This document shows, one piece after another, positions 37,452 through 46,274 of a stretch of DNA of 64,000 nt. Source of the DNA: a bacterium. Lineage in GTDB: Bacteria; Desulfobacterota; Binatia; HRBIN30; CADEER01. Location: positions 207,001 to 271,000 of the forward strand of contig JAHBUY010000001.1 of assembly GCA_019637795.1 (NCBI GenBank), written 5' to 3'. Positions within the stretch are counted from its first letter, which is position 1; each line of letters opens with the position of its first letter. The notes beneath the pieces were generated by a model. The model saw only the letters and a list, made by a program, of their open reading frames with translations, did not search any database and was not told the DNA's origin. Position numbers and translations under genes: made by a program.

Positions 37452-38504
37452 ATGGCCGTGAAGGACACGTCCGCCAGCGAGCCCTGGCTGGTCACCGAAG
37501 AGGCGGCGGGGCGGCTCGCAGCCGAGCTCGAAGCGCCGGCCGACGTGCGCCTGCGCGCCGGCGTGCTGTCGCTGGTCGTCGGCACGCTGCTGCTGGGCGC
37601 CAAGTACCTGGCGTACCAGCTCACCGGCTCGACCGCGATCCTCTCGGACGCCCTGGAGAGCATCGTCAACGTCATCGCCGCGCTCTTCGCGCTCGGCGGC
37701 CTGGTGGTCGCCGGCTGGCCGGCGGACCGCAACCACCCCTACGGGCACGGCAAGATCGAGTTCTTCAGCGCCGCCTTCGAGGGCGGCCTGATCGCCTTCG
37801 CCGCGGTCCTCATCATCAAGGAAGCGGGCGAGGCGCTGCTCTTCGGCCACGAGGTGAAGCAACTGAGCTTCGGCCTGCTGATCACGATCGGCGCCGGCCT
37901 GGTGAACGCGGCGCTCGGTCTGTTTCTGCTGCACACCGGCCGCCGCCATCATTCGGCGACCCTGATCGCCGACGGCACGCACGTGCTCACCGACTTCTGG
38001 ACCAGCGTCGCCACCGCCGTCGGCCTCGGCCTGGTGATGCTCACCGGCATCGTCTGGCTCGACGCCGTGGTCGCCGGCCTGGTCGGCCTCAACCTCGTGT
38101 GGACCGGCCTGGAGCTCGTCCGGCACGCCGCCGGCGGCCTGCTCGACGAGGAGGACGTGCCGCTCCTGCAGCGCGTCATCCACGCGATCAACGCCAACCT
38201 CGTCCCCGGCGTCGTTCGCGTCCACTTCCTGCGCGCCATCCGCTCGGGACGCTTCACCCACGTCGACGCCCACCTCGTCGTCCCCGAGTTCTGGAGCGTC
38301 GAGCAGGCGCACGAGTTCGCCGACCGCTTCGAGCGCCGGGTGATGCGCAGCCTCGATCTGGACGGCGAGATCGCCTTCCGCATCGATCCCTGCCACCGGC
38401 AGTTCTGCGCCGGATGCGACGTCGACGCCTGCCCCATCCGCCTGACGCCATTCAGTCGCCGCACCTGGATCCCGCTCGACGAGGCGGTGCGCCCGGACGG
38501 CTGA
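37452..38504 (+). CDS. Cation diffusion facilitator (CDF) metal exporter
   Basis: 350 residues. About six helices; metal site in ILSDALESIVN (about 58-68) and ATLIADGTHVLTDFWTS (about 165-180), with the conserved HPYGHGKIEFF after helix 2. The cytoplasmic domain is typical (THVDAHLVVPEFWSVEQAHEFADRFE) and ends in a Cys-rich module, CHRQFCAGCDVDACPIR (about 318-334), found in one CDF branch and able to bind metal or a cluster. Exports divalent metals (Zn, Fe, Mn or Co) against protons; specificity unclear. Confidence 0.93.
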   Translation: MAVKDTSASEPWLVTEEAAGRLAAELEAPADVRLRAGVLSLVVGTLLLGAKYLAYQLTGSTAILSDALESIVNVIAALFALGGLVVAGWPADRNHPYGHGKIEFFSAAFEGGLIAFAAVLIIKEAGEALLFGHEVKQLSFGLLITIGAGLVNAALGLFLLHTGRRHHSATLIADGTHVLTDFWTSVATAVGLGLVMLTGIVWLDAVVAGLVGLNLVWTGLELVRHAAGGLLDEEDVPLLQRVIHAINANLVPGVVRVHFLRAIRSGRFTHVDAHLVVPEFWSVEQAHEFADRFERRVMRSLDLDGEIAFRIDPCHRQFCAGCDVDACPIRLTPFSRRTWIPLDEAVRPDG

Positions 38505-38591
38505 CACGGACGAACATCGAGCCCCTCCCCCCGCCTGCCACTGTCCGGGATCAAGCGGGGCTCTGTGTTCACCGGGAAGGGCCGCCGTGTC

Positions 38592-39152
38592 TCACTCCCG
38601 CGTCAGATCGCGCCCCTCGCGCGCGGCCTGCTCGATCTCCTCGACGGTGAACGACTCCCCCGCCGGCGCGCCGGCGAGATCGCGCAGGCGGACGCCATCG
38701 ACGTCGGGCCGCTTCCGCAGCGCGTAGAAGTCGACGTAGCGCGCCACTTCCCGCTCGACCTCCGACCGCGAGCGTCGGGGAACCCCCAGCGGTCGATCGC
38801 GCGCCAGATCGCGCTCGTAGCTGTTGTAGACGTAAGCCGCCCAGGGGAAGTCGATCGCGCCGCTGGCGACCCGCGACGACACCGCGGTGATCAGGTCGAA
38901 CAGCTCCGGCACCAGCGCGTCCGGTGGCGGGCTCAGCAACAGCAGGCCATGCATCCGCGCCACCGCCGCCCGCCGCTCCGCGAGCGACCCGCTCGCCTCC
39001 TCGCGCGCCGCCACCCGCTCCAGGTACCAGCGCGCGCCGACTCCGATGAGCTCGCTCTGCCAGTACCAGCCGGCGCCGCCGAGGACGACGGCACAGCCGG
39101 CGGCGGCGATCGCCAACCGGGCCGGGCGCCTCACGCCCCTCCCCCGCGACAT
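38592..39152 (-). CDS. Hypothetical membrane-anchored protein
   Basis: 186 residues. N-terminal Arg-rich segment and one membrane helix (about 11-30), then a helical, charged domain with ERDLARDRPLGVPRRSRSEVEREVARYVDFY and a C-terminal GESFTVEEIEQAAREGRDLTRE. Not recognised. It lies downstream of the APH-type kinase gene in the same direction, 19 bases apart, so it may share its transcript. Confidence 0.55.
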   Translation of the reverse strand: MSRGRGVRRPARLAIAAAGCAVVLGGAGWYWQSELIGVGARWYLERVAAREEASGSLAERRAAVARMHGLLLLSPPPDALVPELFDLITAVSSRVASGAIDFPWAAYVYNSYERDLARDRPLGVPRRSRSEVEREVARYVDFYALRKRPDVDGVRLRDLAGAPAGESFTVEEIEQAAREGRDLTRE

Positions 39153-39171
39153 GACGGCGGCGCGGAGGCCG

Positions 39172-40173
39172 TCATTGGATGAGCTCCAGCAGCTCGAGCT
39201 CGGTCTCCGCCGTGCGCCGTCCGAGGCTGGCCAGCTCGACGCTCTGCACCAGCCCGTCGAGATGCGTCTTCGCCTGGGCGATGCAGATCGTCGCCCACTT
39301 GAGGTTGCCGAAGACCTCCCAGAAGCGAACCCGTTCGGCGCCGACCTCGGCGCCGCCGGCGGCGCGGTAGGCGGCGAGCAGGTCCTCGCGCCGGCCGATG
39401 CCGCCGACGGGCCGCTCGTCGCTGCCGAACCGCCAGGCGCGCACGCACAGCCACCCGAGGTCCTCGGCGGGATCGCCGATGTGCGCCAGCTCCCAGTCGA
39501 GGATGGCGCGCAGCCCTTCCGGTCCGAACATGACGTTGCCGATCCGATAGTCGCCGTGCACCAGCGTCCGGTGGGCGGCGTCGGGCAGCCGCTGGCGGAG
39601 CCAGCGGAAGGCGAGCTCGAACACCGGATGCGGCTCCGGCGCGATGCCGCGGAAGATCTGCTCGTAGCGTTCCACCTCGGCCAACGCCGGCGACTCGCCC
39701 GCCGCCGGCGCGGCGAGGAAGCCGAGGTCGTGGGCGGCGACGTCGATGGCGTGGATGCCCGCCAGCGTCGCGCCGAGCTGCGCGGTCAGCGCCGCGCGCG
39801 CCCCGGCGTACGCCTCGTCGCGCAGCAGCCGGCGCGGCAGCGTCTCGCCCTCCACCCGCGCCATCACGTACGACGGCGCCCCGAGCTCCGCATCGTCCTC
39901 GGCGAGCCAGTACGGCCGCGGCACCGGCACGCCGCAGGCGAAGGCGGCGCGCTGCACGCGGTACTCCTCCCGCCGCTGCGTCTGCATCGTGCTGCGACCG
40001 GGATCGCGGCGCAGGATCAGCGGCAGGCGCTGGTCGCCGATCGTGGCGTCGAACGACCAGATCTCGCGCGACGCTCCGCCCGGCAGCTTGCGCAGGTGCT
40101 CGACCCGCACGGCGCCACCGGTCTGGCGCGCGATGAAGGACTCGAGGCGCTGGCGCAGCTCGTCGGCATCCAT
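39172..40173 (-). CDS. APH-family phosphotransferase, ACAD10/11-type kinase domain
   Basis: 333 residues. Aminoglycoside-phosphotransferase fold: catalytic loop TLVHGDYRIGNVMF (about 209-222), metal-binding AILDWELAHIGDPAEDLGWL (about 232-251), and an N-lobe with PGGASREIWSFD. This pattern is that of the kinase domain of ACAD10/ACAD11-like proteins, which act on hydroxyacyl-CoA, rather than of antibiotic kinases. That substrate is an inference from the family. The start ATG is 48 bases from the galactokinase stop. Confidence 0.8.
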   Translation of the reverse strand: MDADELRQRLESFIARQTGGAVRVEHLRKLPGGASREIWSFDATIGDQRLPLILRRDPGRSTMQTQRREEYRVQRAAFACGVPVPRPYWLAEDDAELGAPSYVMARVEGETLPRRLLRDEAYAGARAALTAQLGATLAGIHAIDVAAHDLGFLAAPAAGESPALAEVERYEQIFRGIAPEPHPVFELAFRWLRQRLPDAAHRTLVHGDYRIGNVMFGPEGLRAILDWELAHIGDPAEDLGWLCVRAWRFGSDERPVGGIGRREDLLAAYRAAGGAEVGAERVRFWEVFGNLKWATICIAQAKTHLDGLVQSVELASLGRRTAETELELLELIQ

Positions 40174-40221
40174 CGTCTCACTGCTGCCACAGTTGCCCGG
40201 CGATGAGTAGTCGCGGCGCGC

Positions 40222-41451
40222 TCACCGCTGGACGGACGCGCCGGCGCTCGGCGCGACGACGAAGCACGGCTCGCCCCCCGCCGCCGCCGGGCGATCGCGG
40301 TAGAACGTCTCCCGCATGCGCCGCACGAAGCCGCCGGCCTCCCCCGCCGGCACCAGGTTGATGGTGCAGCCGCCGAATCCGGCGCCCGTCAGGCGGGCGC
40401 CGAGCGCCCCAGCGGCGCGCGCCGCTGCCACCAGCGCCTCCAGCGCCTCGCAACTGATCTCGTAGTCGTCGCGGCAGCTCGCGTGCGACGCGTCCATCAG
40501 CGCCCCGAGCGCCTCCCACTCGCCCGCGGCGAGCGCGCCCGCCGCGGCGTCGACCCGCTCGGCCTCGGTGAGCACGTGGCGGACGCGACGCAGCAGCAGC
40601 GGATCGGGCGCCGGCTCGGCCCGCGCGAAGCGCGCGACCCAGTCGCGCAGCGGCCGCTCCGGCAGCCGGCGGCGCAGCTCGCCCAGGGTGGCGAGCGGTG
40701 GCCCGCCGCCGCCGAGCAGCCGGTCGAAGATCCGGCACGCCCGCGCGCACTCGCGGACCCGCTGATTGTACGCGTCGCGCGCCGCGCCCGCCTTTTCCGC
40801 CTCGACCAGGCTGTGACAGACGACGAACGCCGCGCCGGCCGGGATCGGCACCGGCCGGGTGCGCAGCGGATCGAACGCGATGCGCAGCGCGTGCCCGCGC
40901 TGCGCCAGCAGGCAGACCGCCTGGTCCATGCCGCCGCTCTGCGTGCCGACGTAGCGCTCGGCGCGCGCCGCCAGCTCCGCGAGACCGGCCGGCGGCAGGT
41001 CGCGGCCGCTGATCGCCAGCAGTCCCAACATGCTGCCGACCACCAGCGCCGAGGACGAGGACAGGCCGGCGCCGGGCGGGACGTCGCCGTCGATCAGGAA
41101 ATCGCCGCCCCGCAGGGCCGCGGGCCCGAGCACGTCGATCAAGCCCTGCGCGGCGGCGCGATGATAGTTCGCCCAGTCGCCGGACGGCGCCGGTTCGATC
41201 GCCGGCGCCAGGAGGTACTGGCGCGGCGGGAAGCGCGCGCTCGAGCTGGCGAGAACGACGTGGCGGTCGGCGCGCGGCGCGGCGGCGATGCGCACCGCGC
41301 GGTCGATCGCGAAGGGCAACACCGGCAAGCCGTTGTAATCGGTGTGCTCGCCGATCAGGTTCACCCGCCCGGGCGCCCGCACCAGGGCCGTGGGTGGCCG
41401 CCCGTAGCGGGCGGCGAAGCGCTGCGCCAGCGTCGCGTCCGTCGGGCTCAC
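40222..41451 (-). CDS. galK: Galactokinase (GHMP kinase)
   Basis: 409 residues from GTG 41451, whose GTGA overlaps the stop of the upstream nucleotidyltransferase. RAPGRVNLIGEHTDYNGLPVLP (sugar-binding motif 1), PPGAGLSSSSALVVGSML (ATP motif 2), GTQSGGMDQAVCLL and GARLTGAGFGGCTINLV (motif 3). Phosphorylates galactose at C1. Galactokinase is favoured over other GHMP kinases because of GEHTDYN. Confidence 0.93.
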   Translation of the reverse strand: MSPTDATLAQRFAARYGRPPTALVRAPGRVNLIGEHTDYNGLPVLPFAIDRAVRIAAAPRADRHVVLASSSARFPPRQYLLAPAIEPAPSGDWANYHRAAAQGLIDVLGPAALRGGDFLIDGDVPPGAGLSSSSALVVGSMLGLLAISGRDLPPAGLAELAARAERYVGTQSGGMDQAVCLLAQRGHALRIAFDPLRTRPVPIPAGAAFVVCHSLVEAEKAGAARDAYNQRVRECARACRIFDRLLGGGGPPLATLGELRRRLPERPLRDWVARFARAEPAPDPLLLRRVRHVLTEAERVDAAAGALAAGEWEALGALMDASHASCRDDYEISCEALEALVAAARAAGALGARLTGAGFGGCTINLVPAGEAGGFVRRMRETFYRDRPAAAGGEPCFVVAPSAGASVQR

Positions 41452-42188
41452 CGACGCGGCTCCGCGAACAGCGTCTGCGCCGCCGCGAGGTCCTCGGGCG
41501 TGCCGACGTCGGACCACGGCCCGCGCACCGGCAGCGCGCGCACGTCGCGCCCGTCGCGCACCATCTGCGCCACCGCCTGTGGCAGCTCGTACTCGCCGCG
41601 CGGCGACGGCGGCAGGCGGCGCGCGTACTCGAGGGCGATCGGCGCCAGGGCCATGATGCCGGCGTTGTTCCAGCCGGTGGTCGAGCTGCCGCGGGGCGGC
41701 TTCTCTTCGACCCGCCGCACGCGCCAGGCGGCATCGACGTAGACGGCGGCGCCGCGCCAGGGATCATCGACGGCGTTGACCGCCAGCAGCGCCTCGCACG
41801 GCCGCGTCGCCCAGGCATGCAGCAGCTCGCCATAGAAGGCCATCGGCACCAGGATATCGGCCCAGCTCACGACGAACGGCGCCGCGTCGAGCAGGTCCGC
41901 GGCGAGCAGCAGGGCCGGCGCGGTGCCATCCGTCCGCTCCTGGCGGCGATAGGTGATCGCCAGCCCGAGCCGGCGGCCGTCGCCGAGCGCCGCCTCGATC
42001 TGGTCGCCCAGGTAGCCGGTGACCACCACGGCCCGCCGCACCCCGCCGCGCGCCATGCCGGCGAGCACGCGCCCCAGCAGCGGCTCGCCGGCGACCGTGA
42101 GCAGCGGCTTCGGCGTCCGCGCCGTCAGGACGCCCATGCGGGTGCCGCGCCCGGCGGCCAGCACGACGGCGGTCTCGATCGCGGCCAT
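41448..42188 (-). CDS. Sugar-1-phosphate nucleotidyltransferase
   Basis: 246 residues from ATG 42188 (a GTG six bases earlier is possible). Rossmann-like nucleotidyltransferase: VVLAAGRGTRMGVLTARTPKPLLTVAG (pyrophosphorylase signature), VVSWADILVP (metal Asp), and VEEKPP, with GTPEDL at the end as in RmlA/GalU/MurU-like enzymes. Coupled to galK, so it plausibly makes a UDP- or other NDP-hexose from the kinase product. Exact nucleotide and sugar unknown. Confidence 0.88.
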   Translation of the reverse strand: MAAIETAVVLAAGRGTRMGVLTARTPKPLLTVAGEPLLGRVLAGMARGGVRRAVVVTGYLGDQIEAALGDGRRLGLAITYRRQERTDGTAPALLLAADLLDAAPFVVSWADILVPMAFYGELLHAWATRPCEALLAVNAVDDPWRGAAVYVDAAWRVRRVEEKPPRGSSTTGWNNAGIMALAPIALEYARRLPPSPRGEYELPQAVAQMVRDGRDVRALPVRGPWSDVGTPEDLAAAQTLFAEPRR

Positions 42189-42299
42189 CGTCACACGCTA
42201 CCTGCTCGCCGCCCGCTTGTGGAGCGCGGCGCGTCGGCGCCGCCGCTCCACATCGCGGCGCAAGTGTGGTTTCCTCGCCGCTTCGCAGGAGGTGCGTAG

Positions 42300-43874
42300 A
42301 TGTCCGCCCGACGATCGGCGCTGGTGCGCCCGAAGCTCGACTATCCCCGCGTCCCCTACCACGGCCTCCTGCGCCGCACGGTCGAGCGGTGTCCCGACAA
42401 ATGGGCCACCGTCTTCCACGACGAGATGGTCACCTTCCGCGAGCTCGAGGGCCTGAGCAACTCGCTCGCCAACGGCCTGCGCGCCCTCGGGATCGGCAAG
42501 GGCGATCGCGTCGCCCTGTTCATGACCAACCGCCCCGAGTACCTGGTCAGCTTCGAGGCCACCTCGAAGGTCGGCGGCACGGTGACGCCGATCAATCCCG
42601 CGTACCACGCCGAGGAGGTCGCCTATCAACTCGACGACTCCGAGGCGCGGGTATTGATCGTGCACGAGGACCGCTACCCGATCGTCGAATCGATCCGCGC
42701 CAACCTGAAGACGGTGCGCCACGTCCTGGTGATCGGCGACCAGGCGCCCCCGGGCACCGAATCCTGGGACGCGATCGTCCGCGCGCATCCAGCGAGCGCG
42801 CCGCCCGCGGTCGAGCTCGATGTCGAGCGCGACCTCATCGCCCTGCCCTACTCCAGCGGCACCACCGGCCTGCCGAAGGGGGTGATGCTCACGCACCGCA
42901 ACCTGGTGTGCAACCACCTGCAGTGCACGTCGGCGGCGCGCATGAGCGAACGCGACGTGCTGCTGCTGTTCCTGCCCTTCTACCACATCTACGGCAGCAT
43001 GCTGATGGGCGCGTCGATCGCCAGCGGCGCCACGGTCTGCATCATGGAGCGCTTCGAGGCGATGACGGCGCTGTCGATCACCCAGCGCTACCGGGTCACC
43101 CTCTTCTACGCCGTGCCGCCGGTCCTGCTGGCGCTCAGCCACCTGCCGCAGCTCCGGGACTTCGACCTCTCCTCCGTGCGCTACATCATGAGCGGCGCGG
43201 CGCCGCTGCCGCCCGAGGTCGCGCGCCGCATGCAGGAGGTGAGCGGCATCACGGTGCTGCAGGGCTACGGGCTCACCGAAGCGGCGCCGCTGACGCACCT
43301 CAACCCGGTGGACGACCCGCGTCAGGTGCGGCTCGACTCGGTCGGCCTCGGCATCTCCGACCAGGAGGAACGGATCGTCGACGCCGACGACCCGACGCAG
43401 GAGCTCGGCCCGGACGCCGTCGGCGAACTGATCGTGCGCGGCCCGCACGTCATGCAGGGCTACTGGAAGGCGCCGGAGGAGACGGCGCGGGCGCTGCGCG
43501 ACGGTTGGCTGCACACCGGCGACATCGCCCGCAAGGACGCCGACGGCTTCGTGTACATCGTCGATCGCAAGAAGGAGATGATCAAATACAAGGGCTTCGG
43601 CATCGCCCCGGCGGAGCTCGAGGCGGTGCTGCACGAGCATCCGGCGGTCGCCGACTGCGCGGTCGTACCGCGCAGGGATCCGGACGCCGGCGAGATTCCG
43701 CGCGCCTTCGTCGTGCGCGAGCGCGGCGCGACCGTCACCGAAGCGGAGCTGATGCAGTTCGTCGCCGGCAAGCTCGCGACCTACAAGCACGTGCGCGAGG
43801 TGACGTTCATCGACGAGATCCCGAAGAATCCGTCGGGAAAGATCCTGCGCCGGGTGCTGAGGGAAAAGGACTGA
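42300..43874 (+). CDS. AMP-dependent acyl-CoA synthetase / ligase
   Basis: 524 residues. ATG 42300 with CAGGAGG just upstream. P-loop-like LPYSSGTTGLPKGVMLTHRN (about 181-200), YGLTEAAP (about 321), TGDIARKDADGFVYIVDRKKEMIKYKG (hinge) and the catalytic Lys in KNPSGKILRRVL near the C-terminus. Best resembles 4-coumarate or medium/long-chain fatty-acid CoA ligases; acyl chain unknown. Divergent from the nucleotidyltransferase; 112 bases separate the two starts. Confidence 0.93.
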   Translation: MSARRSALVRPKLDYPRVPYHGLLRRTVERCPDKWATVFHDEMVTFRELEGLSNSLANGLRALGIGKGDRVALFMTNRPEYLVSFEATSKVGGTVTPINPAYHAEEVAYQLDDSEARVLIVHEDRYPIVESIRANLKTVRHVLVIGDQAPPGTESWDAIVRAHPASAPPAVELDVERDLIALPYSSGTTGLPKGVMLTHRNLVCNHLQCTSAARMSERDVLLLFLPFYHIYGSMLMGASIASGATVCIMERFEAMTALSITQRYRVTLFYAVPPVLLALSHLPQLRDFDLSSVRYIMSGAAPLPPEVARRMQEVSGITVLQGYGLTEAAPLTHLNPVDDPRQVRLDSVGLGISDQEERIVDADDPTQELGPDAVGELIVRGPHVMQGYWKAPEETARALRDGWLHTGDIARKDADGFVYIVDRKKEMIKYKGFGIAPAELEAVLHEHPAVADCAVVPRRDPDAGEIPRAFVVRERGATVTEAELMQFVAGKLATYKHVREVTFIDEIPKNPSGKILRRVLREKD

Positions 43875-44034
43875 TCGACGCGCACGGAACCCCGCCGCGA
43901 CTGATCCACCGATGCACACGACCCCCCGCCGCCCCGATGAACGCAGGACCGCCCCGCCTCTCCCCCCAGCACACGCGGGGCTTCGCCATTCAATTCTGGG
44001 CGGCCACCGCGCGCGGCGCTGAATCCGCGATTCC

Positions 44035-45000
44035 ATGCGCGTCCTGATCGCCGGGGCTGGCGCGCTCGGGTCGGTGTTCGGCGCGTTCCTGGGGCGCGCC
44101 GGGGATGACGTCACGTTGCTCGGGCGGGCGGCGCACCTGGAGGCGATCGCGCGCGACGGACTGCGGGTGGACGGCCTGTGGGGCGAGCATCTGGTGCGCG
44201 GCCTGGCGACCGCGACGGATGCCGCCGCGCTGCGGGGCGTGTTCGATGCGATCCTGCTCCCCGTGAAGTCGTACGACACGGCGGCGGTGAGCGAGGCGGT
44301 CGCCCCGCGGCTGGCGGACGACGGGGTCGTGATCTCGCTGCAGAACGGGCTCGGCAACGTCGAGACGGTCGAGCGCATCGTCGGCGCGCCGCGCGTCCTC
44401 GGCGCGCGCGTCATCTTCGGGGCGACCATTGCGGCGCCCGGGCACGTGCGGGTCACGGTCTTCGCCGACCCGACGGCGATCGGCGCCCTCGCGCCCGGCC
44501 GGCACCCGGGCCGCGATCGCGCCGCGCGCGCGTGGGCGGCGCGCATCGACGCCGCCGGCGTGCCGGCGATCTACACCGAGACCCTCCCGGCGCTGTTGTG
44601 GGCGAAGGTGTTCTACAACGCGGCGCTCAACCCGCTCGGCGCGCTGCTCGACCTGCACTACGGCGCCCTCCCCGAGCATCCGTCGAGTCGCGCGCTGATG
44701 GACGCGGTCATCGACGAGGCGTTCGCCGTCGCCCGCGCCGAGGGCGTGGCCCTCGCGTGGCCCGACGCCGCGGCCTACCGCGACGAGCTCTACGGCCGGC
44801 TGGTGCCGGCGACGTATCACCATCGCTCCTCCATGCTGCAGGACCTCTCGCACGGCCGGCGGACGGAGATCGATGCGATCAACGGCGCGGTGTGGGAGCG
44901 GGGCGCCGCGGTCGCGGTCGAGACGCCGATCAATGCGGCGTTGACGCGCTTGCTGCGGATCGCGGCGGCGAAGGGCGCGACACGAGGCCGGTCGTCTTGA
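44035..45000 (+). CDS. panE: Ketopantoate reductase family (2-dehydropantoate 2-reductase)
   Basis: 321 residues. N-terminal Rossmann GAGALGSVFGAFLGRAGDDV (NADPH), PVKSYDTAAV, QNGLGNVE, and the C-terminal catalytic Lys and Ser region LLWAKVFYNAALNPLGALL with SSMLQDLSHGRRTEIDAINGAV. Full length. Reduces ketopantoate for CoA synthesis, or is a paralogue; no panB/C nearby to confirm. The 160-base gap before it holds no gene; it contains CCACCGATGCACACG (43906-43920), the exact complement of part of the element at 8323-8357. Confidence 0.9.
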   Translation: MRVLIAGAGALGSVFGAFLGRAGDDVTLLGRAAHLEAIARDGLRVDGLWGEHLVRGLATATDAAALRGVFDAILLPVKSYDTAAVSEAVAPRLADDGVVISLQNGLGNVETVERIVGAPRVLGARVIFGATIAAPGHVRVTVFADPTAIGALAPGRHPGRDRAARAWAARIDAAGVPAIYTETLPALLWAKVFYNAALNPLGALLDLHYGALPEHPSSRALMDAVIDEAFAVARAEGVALAWPDAAAYRDELYGRLVPATYHHRSSMLQDLSHGRRTEIDAINGAVWERGAAVAVETPINAALTRLLRIAAAKGATRGRSS

Positions 45001-45046
45001 AGGCGGCGCGCCAAACCCTCTATGGGGGGGCCTGGCCGGTGCCCCG

Positions 45047-45505
45047 ATGCCCATCCTGACCAACGCCCTGCTCGACGCCATCCTCGACGATGCGCGCGCC
45101 TGCTTTCCCGACGAGGCCTGCGGCTTCATCGTCGACCGCGACGGCGTCACCGAGGCGGTGCGCGTCACCAACATCCAGAACCAGAAACACGCGGAGAACC
45201 CGGAGCAGTTCCCCCGCACGGCGGCGACGGCGTACACGATGGGGCCGGAGGCCGTGCCGGTGCTGATCGGGCACGACCGTGGCGAGCTGGTGATCCGCGC
45301 CGTCTACCACTCGCATCCGCAGCATGCGGCCTACTTCAGCGCCGAGGACAAGGCGCAGGCGACGGTGTGGGACGAGCCGAGCTATCCCGAGGCGACGCAG
45401 ATCGTGGTCTCGGTGATCGACGGCGAGGTGCGCGACGTGAAGGCGTTCCGTTGGCAGGAGGCGGCGCGCGACTTCCTCGAGGTGCCGCTCGAGACGGAGG
45501 CGTGA
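45047..45505 (+). CDS. JAMM/MPN metalloprotease, bacterial Mov34 family
   Basis: 152 residues. Complete JAMM motif: catalytic Glu in DEACGFIVD (about 22-25), then YHSHPQHAAYFSAEDKAQA fulfilling HxH-x7-S-x2-D (about residues 90-103). Bacterial relatives process ubiquitin-like or sulfur-carrier proteins (QbsD, Mec+ types), but no ThiS/MoaD or MoeB gene is nearby. Stop overlaps the alpha/beta hydrolase start. Target unknown. Confidence 0.9.
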   Translation: MPILTNALLDAILDDARACFPDEACGFIVDRDGVTEAVRVTNIQNQKHAENPEQFPRTAATAYTMGPEAVPVLIGHDRGELVIRAVYHSHPQHAAYFSAEDKAQATVWDEPSYPEATQIVVSVIDGEVRDVKAFRWQEAARDFLEVPLETEA

Positions 45506-46236
45506 TGGCGCTGCACTACACGCTCGCCGGCGACGGACCACTCGCCGTCGTGCTCAGCCATGGGCTGGCCGCCGGCGAGGCGGTCTGGGCGGCGCAGGTG
45601 CCGGCGCTGGCGCCGCGCCACCGCGTGCTCACCTGGGATCTGCGCGGTCACGGCCGCTCGGCGCCGGATCCCGGACCGTGCACGATCGCGGACCTCGCCG
45701 ACGATCTGCGCCGCGTGCTCGACGCCGCCGGCATCGAGCGCGCGGTGGTGCTCGGCCACTCCGCCGGCGGCGTGGTGGCGATGCGCTTCGCCATCGACCA
45801 TCCGGCGCGGACGGCCGGCCTGGTGCTGGTCGGCACCGCCAGCGAGTGCAACGACCGCGCCCGCCAGTTCTACGAGGACCTGGCGGCGATCGCCGAGGAC
45901 CGCGGCATGGAGTCGGTGCGCCGCCGGCTCGGGGTCAACGCCGAGCAGGGGCGGCAGTCGCCGACTGATCCCGCGACCTTCGCGCGCGTGGCGCGCGCCA
46001 TGGCCAGTCTGAACGCCGCGCCGCTGACGGCGCGCCTCGGCGAGATCCGCTGCCCGGCGCAGATGATCGTCGGCGAGAAGGACTTCCTCGGCGCCGGCGG
46101 CTCGGTCATCCTCCACCGCCACATCGCCGGCTCGCGCCTGGCCATCGTGCCCGGGCGGGGGCACGGTCTCTTCGCCGAGGATCCGCCGGGCTTCAACGCC
46201 CTCGTGCTCGAGTTCCTCGACACGCTGCGTGCCTGA
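45505..46236 (+). CDS. Alpha/beta hydrolase
   Basis: 243 residues, coupled (TGATG) to the JAMM gene. Oxyanion region LSHGLAAGEAVW, nucleophile elbow VLGHSAGGVVAMR (Ser near 91), Asp in VGEKDFLG and the final His in GRGHGLFAEDP. Resembles 3-oxoadipate enol-lactonase-type esterases, but substrate cannot be fixed. Full length with no lid insertion of note. Confidence 0.88.
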   Translation: MALHYTLAGDGPLAVVLSHGLAAGEAVWAAQVPALAPRHRVLTWDLRGHGRSAPDPGPCTIADLADDLRRVLDAAGIERAVVLGHSAGGVVAMRFAIDHPARTAGLVLVGTASECNDRARQFYEDLAAIAEDRGMESVRRRLGVNAEQGRQSPTDPATFARVARAMASLNAAPLTARLGEIRCPAQMIVGEKDFLGAGGSVILHRHIAGSRLAIVPGRGHGLFAEDPPGFNALVLEFLDTLRA

Positions 46237-46274
46237 GCGCGCCGGGCCGCGTGCTGCCGCGCGCGGCGCGCGCC

